Below are positions 8,111 through 16,822 of a DNA stretch of 64,000 nucleotides, piece after piece. This DNA is from Alphaproteobacteria bacterium (GTDB lineage Bacteria; Pseudomonadota; Alphaproteobacteria; Micavibrionales; Micavibrionaceae). The translations under genes and the position numbers were made by a program. Location of the stretch: contig JAEUKP010000024.1 of assembly GCA_016794145.1 (NCBI GenBank), forward strand, positions 1-64,000. The letters run 5' to 3'. The notes below the pieces were generated by a model that did not search any database, was not told where the DNA came from, and saw only the letters and a list, made by a program, of their open reading frames with translations. The first letter of the stretch is position 1. The number at the start of each line of letters is the position of its first letter.

Positions 8111-8875
8111 ATGACTAAATTGAATACTTTGGCGGCAACGCTGGCCGTAGCAGTGGGAACCGCCGGATGTGCGACAACATCGGGTGATCCATTTGAAAAA
8201 CAGGCCGCAGCGGTTCCAAAAACAGCTTCAGCTACATTTGGAAGCACTTTCTGTGAAACGAAAATTCGCGCAAGCAATGCTGCGGCGGCAGTTAGAGAAA
8301 GACTATCAGGAGAAACAGCGGATGTCACCAGCACGGCTCTTCCAACAAGCGGAGAATGCGTGGCTATTCATGTAAAGGCTGTCACGGACAATCAGCAGCC
8401 TCGTGCTAAGGGAAAAAAAGCTGGATCAACAGCACCCACTACAGCGCTCACTGAGGAATCACCTAAAACATACCCAACAGAACCTCACTTTGTCAGATTA
8501 GATCTTCCAAATTGTGTACAAAATAATTCTGCGGCCGCTAGCGCTCTAGGAGATGGACTAAATACCCTTGCAACTACCATAACACAACAAGTCATGAGAG
8601 GGGGATCTGCCGATGCTCAACAAGCGGCAAGAGGAGCTTTAAACAAAGCAGTAAAAGGGAGAACTGCAGCAACATCAAAAGTGCGAACAAATGCTATCTC
8701 TGAGGCATGTAAAGCAGATCTCTCAGAAGCCTACAATTCGGTCTCCGAAACTATTGCAGAAAAGGTAACGGCGTATGCGGAGGCACAAGGCGTTCCCTCA
8801 ACGACTGTTCAAGTCAGGCAAGTTCCAACCTTCGACCCTAAATATTGGGGATCGGCCGTACCGGGCAAAAGATAA
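8111..8875 (+). CDS. Putative lipoprotein of unknown function
   Basis: The 254-residue protein begins MTKLNTLAATLAVAVGTAGC: a short basic start, a hydrophobic stretch and a lipobox-like TAGC, suggesting export and lipid anchoring at Cys20. The -3 residue is Thr and not the usual Leu, so the lipobox is imperfect. I chose 8111 over 8099 because GAGGTG lies just before it. The rest is rich in Ala, Thr and Ser, with Cys residues near 55, 79, 140 and 199 that could form disulfides. I recognise no family. The gene is monocistronic, with its own promoter (8026) and terminator (8891). Confidence 0.75.
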   Translation: MTKLNTLAATLAVAVGTAGCATTSGDPFEKQAAAVPKTASATFGSTFCETKIRASNAAAAVRERLSGETADVTSTALPTSGECVAIHVKAVTDNQQPRAKGKKAGSTAPTTALTEESPKTYPTEPHFVRLDLPNCVQNNSAAASALGDGLNTLATTITQQVMRGGSADAQQAARGALNKAVKGRTAATSKVRTNAISEACKADLSEAYNSVSETIAEKVTAYAEAQGVPSTTVQVRQVPTFDPKYWGSAVPGKR

Positions 8876-8890
8876 CTCTTTCATTTCAAC

Positions 8891-8923
8891 AAAAAAGCGG
8901 GGATATCGTGTCCCCGCTTTTTT
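8891..8923 (+). terminator. Rho-independent terminator after the lipoprotein gene
   Basis: AAAAAAGCGGGGA (8891-8903) and TCCCCGCTTTTTT (8911-8923) form a perfect 13-base stem with a 7-base loop. It starts 16 bases past the stop codon. Confidence 0.9.
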
Positions 8924-8932
8924 ATAGCCATT

Positions 8933-8982
8933 CCAAATAAGAATTGCACAATTCTTATTTGGTCTTATTTGGTCTTATTTGG
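8933..8982. repeat. Inverted repeat continued by three 10-base tandem units
   Basis: CCAAATAAGAATTG (8933-8946) is followed after two bases by its perfect complement CAATTCTTATTTGG (8949-8962). The right arm's last ten bases, TCTTATTTGG, are then repeated twice more (8963-8972, 8973-8982). The array is too short and lacks spacers, so it is not a CRISPR. It directly precedes the miniature element at 8989. Confidence 0.75.
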
Positions 8983-8988
8983 TTTAGC

Positions 8989-9128
8989 TATAGTAATTTA
9001 AAATACGAATTTGTCATTCTGGCGAAAGCCAGAATCTCCTCTTATACAAGTGAGATTGCGGTTCTTATCCCTTGGCGCCGCAATGACAAAAAATTGGAAA
9101 TATCTAATTATTATTTTAAATCACTATA
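8989..9128. mobile_element. MITE-like miniature element, copy 1
   Basis: The 17-base ends TATAGTAATTTAAAATA (8989-9005) and TATTTTAAATCACTATA (9112-9128) are inverted repeats with one mismatch and carry TA at the outer edge. This fits a TA target duplication of the IS630/Tc1-mariner type. The interior holds two GTCAT hairpins in opposite sense and no gene. A second copy with the same ends lies at 37013-37143. The right end overlaps the last codons and stop of hflX, so the insertion has replaced that gene's 3' end. The transposase source is not in the window. Confidence 0.7.
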
Positions 9129-10406
9129 TATGTCAAACTGCGCTATAAATTTTTGATACTCTGCCTCATCTAGAGAAACGTCCAACCAGATAGATCCATC
9201 AGCCGGATCATCAACGCGCACTAAAACAGATCCATGACGGTGAAGCCATCCAAGAGCTTTACCATCTTCGGGGGATAGCTTAATCCGGTGGATTATTTGG
9301 CCTTGCCCTAAAGTTTGCTCGATAATTGTTTTAAGCTGCATAAGCCCCTCCCCTGTCAAGGCGGAGACGGCCATATGACGCCCCCGGAATTCCGGATGAG
9401 AAAAAATTGGCTCTTCTTCAGGTGAAATTTGATCAATTTTATTCAGAACTTCAACAATCCGGAGATCTGTTTCATACTGAATATCAAGATCATTTAAAAT
9501 TGAAATGACATCCTGACGTTGCGCCTCGGTATCTGGTGAAGAAATATCACGCACATGTAAAATAACATCCGCATATTGAACTTGTTCAAGCGTTGCACGA
9601 AAAGCTGCGACCAGATGCGTTGGCAAATCCGAAATAAATCCAACTGTATCCGATAAAATAATATCACGACCACCCGGCAATTTCATACGACGCATCGTTG
9701 GATCAAGGGTCGCAAATAAAAGATTTTCTGCAAAAACCTCAGCACCTGTCAGCGTATTAAATAAGGTTGATTTTCCTGCATTCGTATATCCAACCAAAGC
9801 CACAACAGGAAAGGGAACACGCTCACGACTTTTCCGTTGTAAATCGCGGTTTTTACGCACCTGTTCCAACTGGGTTTTTAACAGAACAATTTTATCATCA
9901 ATAATCCGTCGATCGATTTCCAGCTGCGTTTCCCCTGGGCCTCCGGTCGATCCAGTCGCCCCCCGTTGCCGCTCTAGGTGTGTCCATGATTTGACCAGAC
10001 GCGACCGTTGATAAGAAAGGGCGGCAAGCTCGACCTGCATTTTTCCTTCTCTTGTTTGCGCACGGGCACCGAATATCTCAAGGATCAAACCGGTTCGGTC
10101 AATGACTTTGATGTTCCATTCTCGCTCTAAATTTCGCTGTTGGACAGGCGATAATGTTGTATTGACTATCACAACAGCAGGAGAAAGCTCCTCAATCATA
10201 GTTTTAATGATAAGACGAGCCCCCTCGCCTATAAAATAACCTGCGGTAATTTTATAGACCTTGGCGACATGTGCTTTTAAAACATCCAGGTTGATGGCAG
10301 CAGCAAGCCCCACAGCTTCATCCAACTGAACTTCCGGCGAACGACCGCACGACCGTTTTTCGAAATCAGTCGGAAGAACAGGATGGATTACAATTGCAGT
10401 AGTCAC
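9111..10406 (-). CDS. hflX: GTPase HflX
   Basis: HflX is a ribosome-associated GTPase that splits stalled or stressed 70S ribosomes. The 431 residues include the HflX N-domain (about 1-125), the Gly-rich linker GATGSTGGPGETQLEIDRR near 149-167, and the G domain with GYTNAGKS at 206-213, DTVGF and NKID. It starts with GTG, overlapping the hfq stop (TAGTG). The last codons, encoding YSDLK and the stop, lie in the terminal repeat of the miniature element at 8989-9128, so the native C-terminus has been altered. It is last in the ntrY-ntrX-hfq-hflX run. Confidence 0.95.
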   Translation of the reverse strand: MTTAIVIHPVLPTDFEKRSCGRSPEVQLDEAVGLAAAINLDVLKAHVAKVYKITAGYFIGEGARLIIKTMIEELSPAVVIVNTTLSPVQQRNLEREWNIKVIDRTGLILEIFGARAQTREGKMQVELAALSYQRSRLVKSWTHLERQRGATGSTGGPGETQLEIDRRIIDDKIVLLKTQLEQVRKNRDLQRKSRERVPFPVVALVGYTNAGKSTLFNTLTGAEVFAENLLFATLDPTMRRMKLPGGRDIILSDTVGFISDLPTHLVAAFRATLEQVQYADVILHVRDISSPDTEAQRQDVISILNDLDIQYETDLRIVEVLNKIDQISPEEEPIFSHPEFRGRHMAVSALTGEGLMQLKTIIEQTLGQGQIIHRIKLSPEDGKALGWLHRHGSVLVRVDDPADGSIWLDVSLDEAEYQKFIAQFDIYSDLK

Positions 10407-10684
10407 TATTCAGGATGGGCAGGGGATGGGACAATACTCGCGCCGTTATCTGCATCATCGCCATCATACAACGACAACGGGCCAGATGGCATAATGGTCG
10501 AAATCGCATGCTTATAAACCAATTGGATATGTGAATCACGCTTCAGCAAAAGCGAGAAATTGTCGAACCATGTGACAATCCCCTGCAACTTCACACCATT
10601 GACCAAAAAGACGGTCACCGAGTTTTTTTCTTTACGAATTTTATTCAGAAAAACATCCTGAATATTTTGATTTTTTTCGTTCAT
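10406..10684 (-). CDS. hfq: RNA chaperone Hfq
   Basis: Hfq is a hexameric Sm-like protein that pairs small RNAs with mRNAs. The 92-residue protein has the N-terminal [14 protein letters not shown] helix, Sm1 with [13 protein letters not shown] and FDNFSLLL, and the Sm2 YKHAIST motif, with a short acidic tail. GAGGAC before the ATG is a good binding site. Its stop overlaps the GTG start of hflX, so the two are coupled; hfq-hflX adjacency is conserved in Proteobacteria. Confidence 0.96.
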   Translation of the reverse strand: MNEKNQNIQDVFLNKIRKEKNSVTVFLVNGVKLQGIVTWFDNFSLLLKRDSHIQLVYKHAISTIMPSGPLSLYDGDDADNGASIVPSPAHPE

Positions 10685-10760
10685 TTTATTGTGTCCTCAC
10701 ACTGTCTTATTATCGATAGACCAAGGCACATTAATAGAGCTGAACTCAATCGACAAGCGA

Positions 10761-11441
10761 TTATTGGCGTTCTGTTGAAATTTTTTCAACCTCAGCCAGT
10801 AAATCCGAAAACCCTTTAAACACATGAGGCTCAAGCCCCTGACGAAGGCATTCCTCTCGCGTGCCCAAACCATGTTCTATGAAAATAGGTTGACATCCCG
10901 CGGCAACTGCGGCGATCATATCGGTCTCTGTATCCCCGACATACCAAATTTCGTGGACATCAGGTGATAGATGCAATTGGTCAATGACCATCAGCAAGGG
11001 ATCCGGTGCAGGCTTATCTTTTGGAGCCTCACCAGCGCCAATATTCACAAGGAGATATTTATCCCAGCCCAAATGGGCAATTTCTTTTAACAAAAAGACA
11101 TGCCGTTTATTACTGACGACCCCCATGGGAATTTTCATTTCAGCCAACCGAGCAAGAGTGTCGTGGCTGTGATCGATCCCCACCAAATGATCAAGATGTG
11201 TTTTGGCAACACAGTCATAATACAAATCAAAGGCTTTCTGCCATTCATCCCCAAAAAGCTTCGGAAAAACATCCCGTGCGGATAAGCGAATGCGCGCCCT
11301 CGCCTCTTCCAACGAAATAAGGGGCATAGAAAATGCCCCCAACACATGATTGTAATAGGACTGTAACGCCGGTAAACTATCAATCAATGTTCCATCCCAA
11401 TCAAAGAGAATAGCATCAGGTTTTTTAAGAGGTCTGGTCAT
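10761..11441 (-). CDS. HAD-family hydrolase, phosphoglycolate phosphatase-like
   Basis: The 226-residue protein has the HAD motif I FDWDGTLIDS (nucleophile Asp14, acid/base Asp16), motif II VVSNKR, a motif III lysine in KDKPAPDP, and motif IV GDTETDMIAA. An inserted helical cap follows motif I. This layout fits the phosphoglycolate phosphatase subgroup, but similar proteins act on many small phosphates, so the substrate is not assigned. It lies between ntrX and hfq, where other alphaproteobacteria often have a trk potassium-uptake gene. Confidence 0.85.
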   Translation of the reverse strand: MTRPLKKPDAILFDWDGTLIDSLPALQSYYNHVLGAFSMPLISLEEARARIRLSARDVFPKLFGDEWQKAFDLYYDCVAKTHLDHLVGIDHSHDTLARLAEMKIPMGVVSNKRHVFLLKEIAHLGWDKYLLVNIGAGEAPKDKPAPDPLLMVIDQLHLSPDVHEIWYVGDTETDMIAAVAAGCQPIFIEHGLGTREECLRQGLEPHVFKGFSDLLAEVEKISTERQ

Positions 11442-11454
11442 ATGGTTAAGATTC

Positions 11455-12891
11455 CTATGCTGTAATTTTAACGAGCTTCACGCCATATTCATCCGGATTA
11501 TCAGGTTGGGAATCCCCAGAATCATCCCGATCAGATGTTGAAATGTGCAACGATTTCAATTTGCGGTGCAACGCCGACCGTTCCATCCCGATAAATTGGG
11601 CTGTACGGGAAATATTTCCGCTGAACCGGTTGATTTGGGCCAATAAATATTCGCGTTCAAAGACTTCGCGAGCATCGCGCAATGGCAACGCGATCATATC
11701 CGTCTGCCAATCCCCCTTGAGGGCAGCATGAATTGTCCCTGCGATCTCAGGCGGCAAATCACTGGTCTGGATTGGGGCGCTCACCGGACCTGAAATCATC
11801 ATCCACTCGACCAGATTTTTCAACTGGCGCACATTACCGGGCCAAGAATACCCAAGAAACGCCGACATTGCGCCTTCTGATATAGGGCGTTCAGGAATAT
11901 TTGATTGCCTGGCTTGCAACTTCATAAAATGTGCAATCAATAATGGAATGTCATCCTTACGATCCCGTAACGGAGAAATCGCCAAAGGCACGACATTTAA
12001 ACGATAATATAAATCTTCCCGGAATTTCCCCTCTTCAATCTTATCCTCCAGATTACAACTTGTTGATGCCATCATTCTAACATCTGTTTTTATCTGGGTT
12101 GTACCACCAACTCGGGTAAAGCTCTGATCCTGTAATACTTTTAAAATTCTAGCTTGTATTTCAAGTGGTAAATCGCCAACCTCATCAAGTAACAATATCC
12201 CACCATCTGCACGCTCTAGAACACCAACCAGAGTTTTTCCATCTATATCACATCCAAATAATTCCTCTTCAATTCCGCCAAGATCAAAAGCGGAACAATT
12301 CAGACAAATAAATGGATGAGACGCCCGGGCTGATTTCAAATGAATTGTGCGCGCGACAATTTCCTTACCGACGCCTGCAGGACCTGAAATCAAAACGCGG
12401 CTATTTGTAGATGCAACTTTATCTATAACTTGTAATAACGTCTGGAAAGATTGAGACTTCCCGATCATTTCAGGCGGAACATCATGTTGCTGGCGTAAGA
12501 AAGCATTTTCACGTTTCAGGCTTGCAGCCTCTAAAGCCCGTGCGACCATCAGCAAGAGGCGATCTGTTTTAAAAGGCTTTTCAATAAATTCATAGGCCCC
12601 CATGCGAATGGCTTTGACTGCCGTCTCGATTGTACCGTGCCCGCTGATCATGATCACAGGGACGTCAGGGTAAGTTGATTTGATGCGCTCTAGAATTCCC
12701 AAACCGTCATATTCGCTGTTTTGCAACCAGATATCGAGAATGACGAGCGAAAATTTCTTGCGTTTAATCAGCTCGAAGACCTGCTCGGCGGTCTCTGCCT
12801 GAGCCGTCTTATATCCTTCATCATCCAATATCCCCTCGATCAGGTTGCGGATATCGGCTTCATCATCAACGATAAGAATTTCTGCGGTCAT
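11455..12891 (-). CDS. ntrX: Nitrogen-related response regulator NtrX
   Basis: NtrX is the partner of the kinase NtrY. The 478-residue protein has a receiver domain (1-120, phospho-acceptor Asp53), an AAA+ domain with Walker A GPAGVGKE at 170-177 and Walker B ILLLDE near 232, and a C-terminal Fis-type helix-turn-helix (about 420-450). The sigma54-contacting GAFTGA loop is absent: after EEELFG the sequence reads CDIDGKTLVG. Loss of this loop has been noted in several alphaproteobacterial NtrX proteins and suggests it does not activate sigma54 promoters in the classical way. Confidence 0.93.
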   Translation of the reverse strand: MTAEILIVDDEADIRNLIEGILDDEGYKTAQAETAEQVFELIKRKKFSLVILDIWLQNSEYDGLGILERIKSTYPDVPVIMISGHGTIETAVKAIRMGAYEFIEKPFKTDRLLLMVARALEAASLKRENAFLRQQHDVPPEMIGKSQSFQTLLQVIDKVASTNSRVLISGPAGVGKEIVARTIHLKSARASHPFICLNCSAFDLGGIEEELFGCDIDGKTLVGVLERADGGILLLDEVGDLPLEIQARILKVLQDQSFTRVGGTTQIKTDVRMMASTSCNLEDKIEEGKFREDLYYRLNVVPLAISPLRDRKDDIPLLIAHFMKLQARQSNIPERPISEGAMSAFLGYSWPGNVRQLKNLVEWMMISGPVSAPIQTSDLPPEIAGTIHAALKGDWQTDMIALPLRDAREVFEREYLLAQINRFSGNISRTAQFIGMERSALHRKLKSLHISTSDRDDSGDSQPDNPDEYGVKLVKITA

Positions 12892-12913
12892 AAAAGTCCT
12901 TGTAATATGATTA

Positions 12914-13297
12914 TCAAATGAGTGCGGGATTTATAAACAAATCAAAGTCTGTCGGCGCCCCTGTTCTCTGACAAACAGGCTCCCTCACGGTAATTATAGA
13001 ACGACGAGCATTTTTTGCCAAACAACAGGCGTCTAAAAACGACGCGAAAACGCGGTGATGCGCTCCAGAAAGATCCTTACGCCGCGTCGCAATCACTCTG
13101 ATTGCACCTGAATTTTCTTTTAGGAAATTTTTTAATTCATCAGGACTTTCGGCGGCAAGCATTCGCATATCCATTTCAGCAAGATGAGGGATTTTCCTTC
13201 CATCGAGCACAACCAAAGAATCGCCAGCGTTCAATTCAGAAAGGCAGGCAGAAAAATTTTGGGCATTCCGACAAAACAAAACAGTTAACGCAGACAT
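12914..13297 (-). CDS. Unrecognised protein between ntrY and ntrX
   Basis: The 127-residue protein fills the space between ntrY (ends 13314) and ntrX (starts 12891) with gaps of 16 and 22 bases, so it is very likely co-transcribed with the pair. It begins with a beta-strand-like MSALTVLFCRN and has alternating hydrophobic strands (SLVVLDG, AIRVIAT, RSIITV). This pattern suggests a small alpha/beta fold, perhaps a receiver-like domain, but no phospho-acceptor pattern is convincing. I recognise no family. Its position suggests a role tied to NtrYX signalling, which is inference only. Confidence 0.65.
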   Translation of the reverse strand: MSALTVLFCRNAQNFSACLSELNAGDSLVVLDGRKIPHLAEMDMRMLAAESPDELKNFLKENSGAIRVIATRRKDLSGAHHRVFASFLDACCLAKNARRSIITVREPVCQRTGAPTDFDLFINPALI

Positions 13298-13313
13298 TGA
13301 TCGATTTCCTTTG

Positions 13314-15572
13314 CTAATTTACTTTTCTATCCGGAAGAACAAGCGTGACAACGGCACCACCGAGATCTTCCCAACCCGGAATTAGTTTTACCTCGTCTGT
13401 AATACCAAACACAATATGTCCACCGTGATCTTCCATAATTTTCTTTACAATAGCAAGACCTAATCCTGTTCCTTTCTCTTTAAAAGTGACGTAAGGCTCT
13501 GTCAACGTGTCGTGATTTTTGTCTTTTGGTAACCCCACCCCATTATCCCCAACACAAATTAAAAAATTCCCTTGGGAATCTCGTCCCATCCATAGGCCAA
13601 GAACAGGAGAAATATCTTCAAATTTGGCACGCTCTTCAATAGAATCCAGGGAATTTTGGATAATATTGGTTATAACCTGACGAATTTGTTGTTCATCACA
13701 ATCAATTTCGATCCCCTTTAAAATATTTATACTTTCTTTTCCCAAATAAGTCAGTTTTGGGTGGGCCTGCCGATAAAACATTAATGTATCACTCACAATA
13801 GATGAAACATCGCATGGTTTAAAAATCGGTTCAGGCAGCCTGGCAAATGATGAGAATTCACTGACCATGTGACCAATATCTCCCACGTGCCGAATAATCG
13901 TATCTATACATTGACCAAAAATTTCACGATCTTTTTCTGTATCCATTTTATCAAGATACCGCCGTTTTAAACGTTCTGCTGATAATTGAATGGGAGTTAA
14001 TGGGTTTTTAATTTCATGAGCAATCCTGCGGGCAACATCCGCCCATGCTGATTTTCTTTGAGCAGATTGCAAATTCGTAATATCATCAAACGTAACAACA
14101 GCTCCCAGATCACGCTCACCCAACAACTCTATAGCGATACGAACCAATAGGACTCGACGCCCCCCGATATCCATTTGGATTGCAATTTCGGACTGATGGA
14201 TTTTATCAGGCCTTAAATACGCCTCAGAAATCAACCCAGACACATGAGGAATAACAGTTTCAATATTCCTGCCAACGATTTTTTCCTTATCCTTGCCAAG
14301 AATAGTGCAAGCAGATGTATTAGCAAGAGTGATCAAACCACCATCATCGACACTTAAAACACCCGATGTAACCCCTGCAAGAATTGTTTCTGTGAATTGC
14401 CGACGTTCATCAATACGACGATTGGCATTCATCAATTCATTTCGTTGATCCCTGATTTGCAATGTCATACGATTAAAAGATCTTGCCAGAAAATCAAATT
14501 CCTGAAATCCGCTATTTTCGGAAATATGCGCTGTTAAATCACCCTGACGGACTCTATCTGATGCCTCAATCAGTACAATAATTGGTTGCGCCAAACGACG
14601 TGCAAAGATCAAGGCAAACCAAATAGCGGAAAATAACAAGATCAACGCTACGACAACATAAATTAAGCTAATGGTTGTTTGTAAACCCATATAGTTTGAT
14701 GAAATTTCATCATATTTCTGGACTGCTTCGCGCGTTGTTTGTAAATGGTTTAAGACGTTTGATTCAACCATCCGGCTTACATAGAGATATGTGTCCGGAA
14801 AGTTAGTGAGCTTTACAAGAGCCCTGATCTGACTATCATTAATGTCTGTTAAGAGAACAACATCACCCTGATCTGCATTTTTTAATACATAGGGAGGGAA
14901 ATCCTTGATATCAAAATCGACCCCTATTCCAACCTGATTTGTAATATACCCCGATTGGTCAAATAAAACAGCCTCAGTCAATCCTCGTAACATGGCCTGT
15001 GTTTGAACAAATTTTGCAAATCCCTGTGGATTGACAATAAATAATGTTGCTTCTTTATCCAGGTCCTTGGCCATTGCCATAATGTCGGCACGAATAACCT
15101 GATGATGCTCCCTTAAATACGACTCCGCAACAGCCTGAGACTCATTAACCGCTGTCTTAACCCTGTCACTGAACCATGTTTGAACGCCATAATGAAAGAA
15201 AAACAATGAGAAAAGGGTCATAATGACCGCAGGAACCATTGCCAACAACCCAAAAATATATACAAATCGAAGATGAAGCCGTGCGCCGGGAATCCCACGT
15301 TTCCAAATCGTGTAAAGCAAAATAACGCGACGCGCGATCAAGACTCCTAAAATACCAAGGGCGATCAGATCAATGTTTAACAGCCAAATGACCGCCGTCG
15401 AATTATCGCCAAAAGGTGGGGCCGATTGCAAAGCAGCATACGTCGCCGAACATAAAAAAACAGCAATTATAACAAGAATAACTGCAGATTTTTTATCCCA
15501 TAAAACACCAAGGCGCCTAAGACTACGGTTAAAAAGCCTGTACCGCGAAGAAAATGTTAAACTATTGCGCAT
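13314..15572 (-). CDS. ntrY: Nitrogen-related sensor histidine kinase NtrY
   Basis: NtrY is a membrane sensor kinase. The protein has three predicted membrane spans in the first 130 residues, a periplasmic sensor region (about 135-300), a fourth span (about 303-327) and HAMP (about 325-380). A PAS domain (about 395-505), HisKA with the phospho-His in RRIAHEIKNPLTPIQLS near 520, and an ATPase domain with NIIQNSLDS, GDNGVGLP and GTGLGLAI follow. I start at the ATG at 15572 (752 residues); an in-frame TTG lies at 15581. No ntrB or ntrC is seen upstream, unlike many alphaproteobacteria where ntrBC precede ntrYX; ispDF lies divergently instead. Confidence 0.94.
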   Translation of the reverse strand: MRNSLTFSSRYRLFNRSLRRLGVLWDKKSAVILVIIAVFLCSATYAALQSAPPFGDNSTAVIWLLNIDLIALGILGVLIARRVILLYTIWKRGIPGARLHLRFVYIFGLLAMVPAVIMTLFSLFFFHYGVQTWFSDRVKTAVNESQAVAESYLREHHQVIRADIMAMAKDLDKEATLFIVNPQGFAKFVQTQAMLRGLTEAVLFDQSGYITNQVGIGVDFDIKDFPPYVLKNADQGDVVLLTDINDSQIRALVKLTNFPDTYLYVSRMVESNVLNHLQTTREAVQKYDEISSNYMGLQTTISLIYVVVALILLFSAIWFALIFARRLAQPIIVLIEASDRVRQGDLTAHISENSGFQEFDFLARSFNRMTLQIRDQRNELMNANRRIDERRQFTETILAGVTSGVLSVDDGGLITLANTSACTILGKDKEKIVGRNIETVIPHVSGLISEAYLRPDKIHQSEIAIQMDIGGRRVLLVRIAIELLGERDLGAVVTFDDITNLQSAQRKSAWADVARRIAHEIKNPLTPIQLSAERLKRRYLDKMDTEKDREIFGQCIDTIIRHVGDIGHMVSEFSSFARLPEPIFKPCDVSSIVSDTLMFYRQAHPKLTYLGKESINILKGIEIDCDEQQIRQVITNIIQNSLDSIEERAKFEDISPVLGLWMGRDSQGNFLICVGDNGVGLPKDKNHDTLTEPYVTFKEKGTGLGLAIVKKIMEDHGGHIVFGITDEVKLIPGWEDLGGAVVTLVLPDRKVN

Positions 15573-15624
15573 AATCCCCAAAATATCACTGTTCAGTCGA
15601 AAAAAAGCAAGCTAAACCATCAGA

Positions 15625-16818
15625 ATGTTTAAAAATACCCCCCTTTCAAACCCTCACTCCTGCACTGTGATTATAGTCGCAGCTGGTCAAGGTACGCGGT
15701 TTAATAATGACCTTCCGAAACAATACCATGTTATTCATGGGAAACCCGTTTTACGTCATACAATCGAACAATTTTCAACGCACCCGGATGTCACGAAAAT
15801 TCAAGTTGTAATTGCCCCTGGTTTTCAAGATTTGTATGAAAAAGCAACAGCAGGACTCCCCAAATTACTCCCCCCTGTGATCGGTGGGGCAACACGCCAA
15901 GAGAGCGTTTACAGAGCACTTCAAGCTCTGTCACTTACAAAAAAGGAGATTGTCTTAATTCATGATGCAGCAAGACCATGCATTGACCATCCATCCATTG
16001 ACCAGATTTTATCCGTATTAAAAAACAATCAAGCCGCAAGTCTTGGGATAGAAATATCTGATACCCTGCGCAAAACCGATGGTAATGAATACAAAACTAT
16101 TATCGATAGACAAAATGTTTATGCGATGCAAACCCCGCAAGGGTTTCATTTTGATGTCATTAGAACTGCGCATGAAAAATATAAGGGTCTAAATTTCTCG
16201 GATGATACAGCCCTTGTAACAGAAATGGGAATTCCTGTCTTTATTGTTAAAGGTAACCGCATGAACCTGAAGATCACAACACCCGATGATATAATGATTG
16301 CCGAAAAATATCTTGTCCCGCCTGCCCTGATTCCCCGTACAGGACTCGGTTTTGATGTCCATGCTTTTGGTGATGCCGCAGAAACAATACGTATTGGTGG
16401 AATCGACATTCCTCACTCATCCTGCCTGAAAGGACATTCCGATGCCGATGTGGTGTTGCATGCCATCACCGACGCCCTGTTTGGTGTGATTGCCGACGGG
16501 GATATCGGCAGCCATTTTCCGCCGAACAATCCGGATTATAAAGGAAAAGACAGTGCTTTCTTTCTGGAAGAGGCCGCACGCGCCGTTCGCGCCAAAGGCG
16601 GGAGGATTGTGCATGTCGATACCGTAATTATGTGCGAAGCCCCGAAAATCGGCCCGCACCGCGCCCCCATGCAACAGCGTATCGCGGATATTTTGGGAAT
16701 TCCCGCGGCGCGTGTCAGCATCAAAGCAACCACGACCGAAGAATTAGGATTTACAGGCCGTCGTGAGGGCATCGCTGCCCAAGCGATTGTTACAGTCCTT
16801 TTGCCGGATGAGGTATGA
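15625..16818 (+). CDS. ispDF: Bifunctional IspD/IspF enzyme of the MEP isoprenoid pathway
   Basis: The 397-residue fusion carries IspD (2-C-methyl-erythritol 4-phosphate cytidylyltransferase, about 8-230) with VAAGQGTRFNNDLPKQY, then IspF (cyclodiphosphate synthase, about 236-395) with the metal-binding GFDVHAF, GHSDADVVLHAITDAL and DIGSHFPP segments. The fusion is typical of alphaproteobacteria. Codon use changes sharply near 16440: upstream codons often end in A/T, while IspF codons mostly end in G/C. Within the same pathway, dxr lies at 32255. Confidence 0.96.
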   Translation: MFKNTPLSNPHSCTVIIVAAGQGTRFNNDLPKQYHVIHGKPVLRHTIEQFSTHPDVTKIQVVIAPGFQDLYEKATAGLPKLLPPVIGGATRQESVYRALQALSLTKKEIVLIHDAARPCIDHPSIDQILSVLKNNQAASLGIEISDTLRKTDGNEYKTIIDRQNVYAMQTPQGFHFDVIRTAHEKYKGLNFSDDTALVTEMGIPVFIVKGNRMNLKITTPDDIMIAEKYLVPPALIPRTGLGFDVHAFGDAAETIRIGGIDIPHSSCLKGHSDADVVLHAITDALFGVIADGDIGSHFPPNNPDYKGKDSAFFLEEAARAVRAKGGRIVHVDTVIMCEAPKIGPHRAPMQQRIADILGIPAARVSIKATTTEELGFTGRREGIAAQAIVTVLLPDEV

Positions 16819-16822
16819 GACT

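Noticed and set aside
8953..8982. Three tandem TCTTATTTGG units as a possible CRISPR
   Set aside because: The units are 10 bases, contiguous and without spacers. No cas genes are present.
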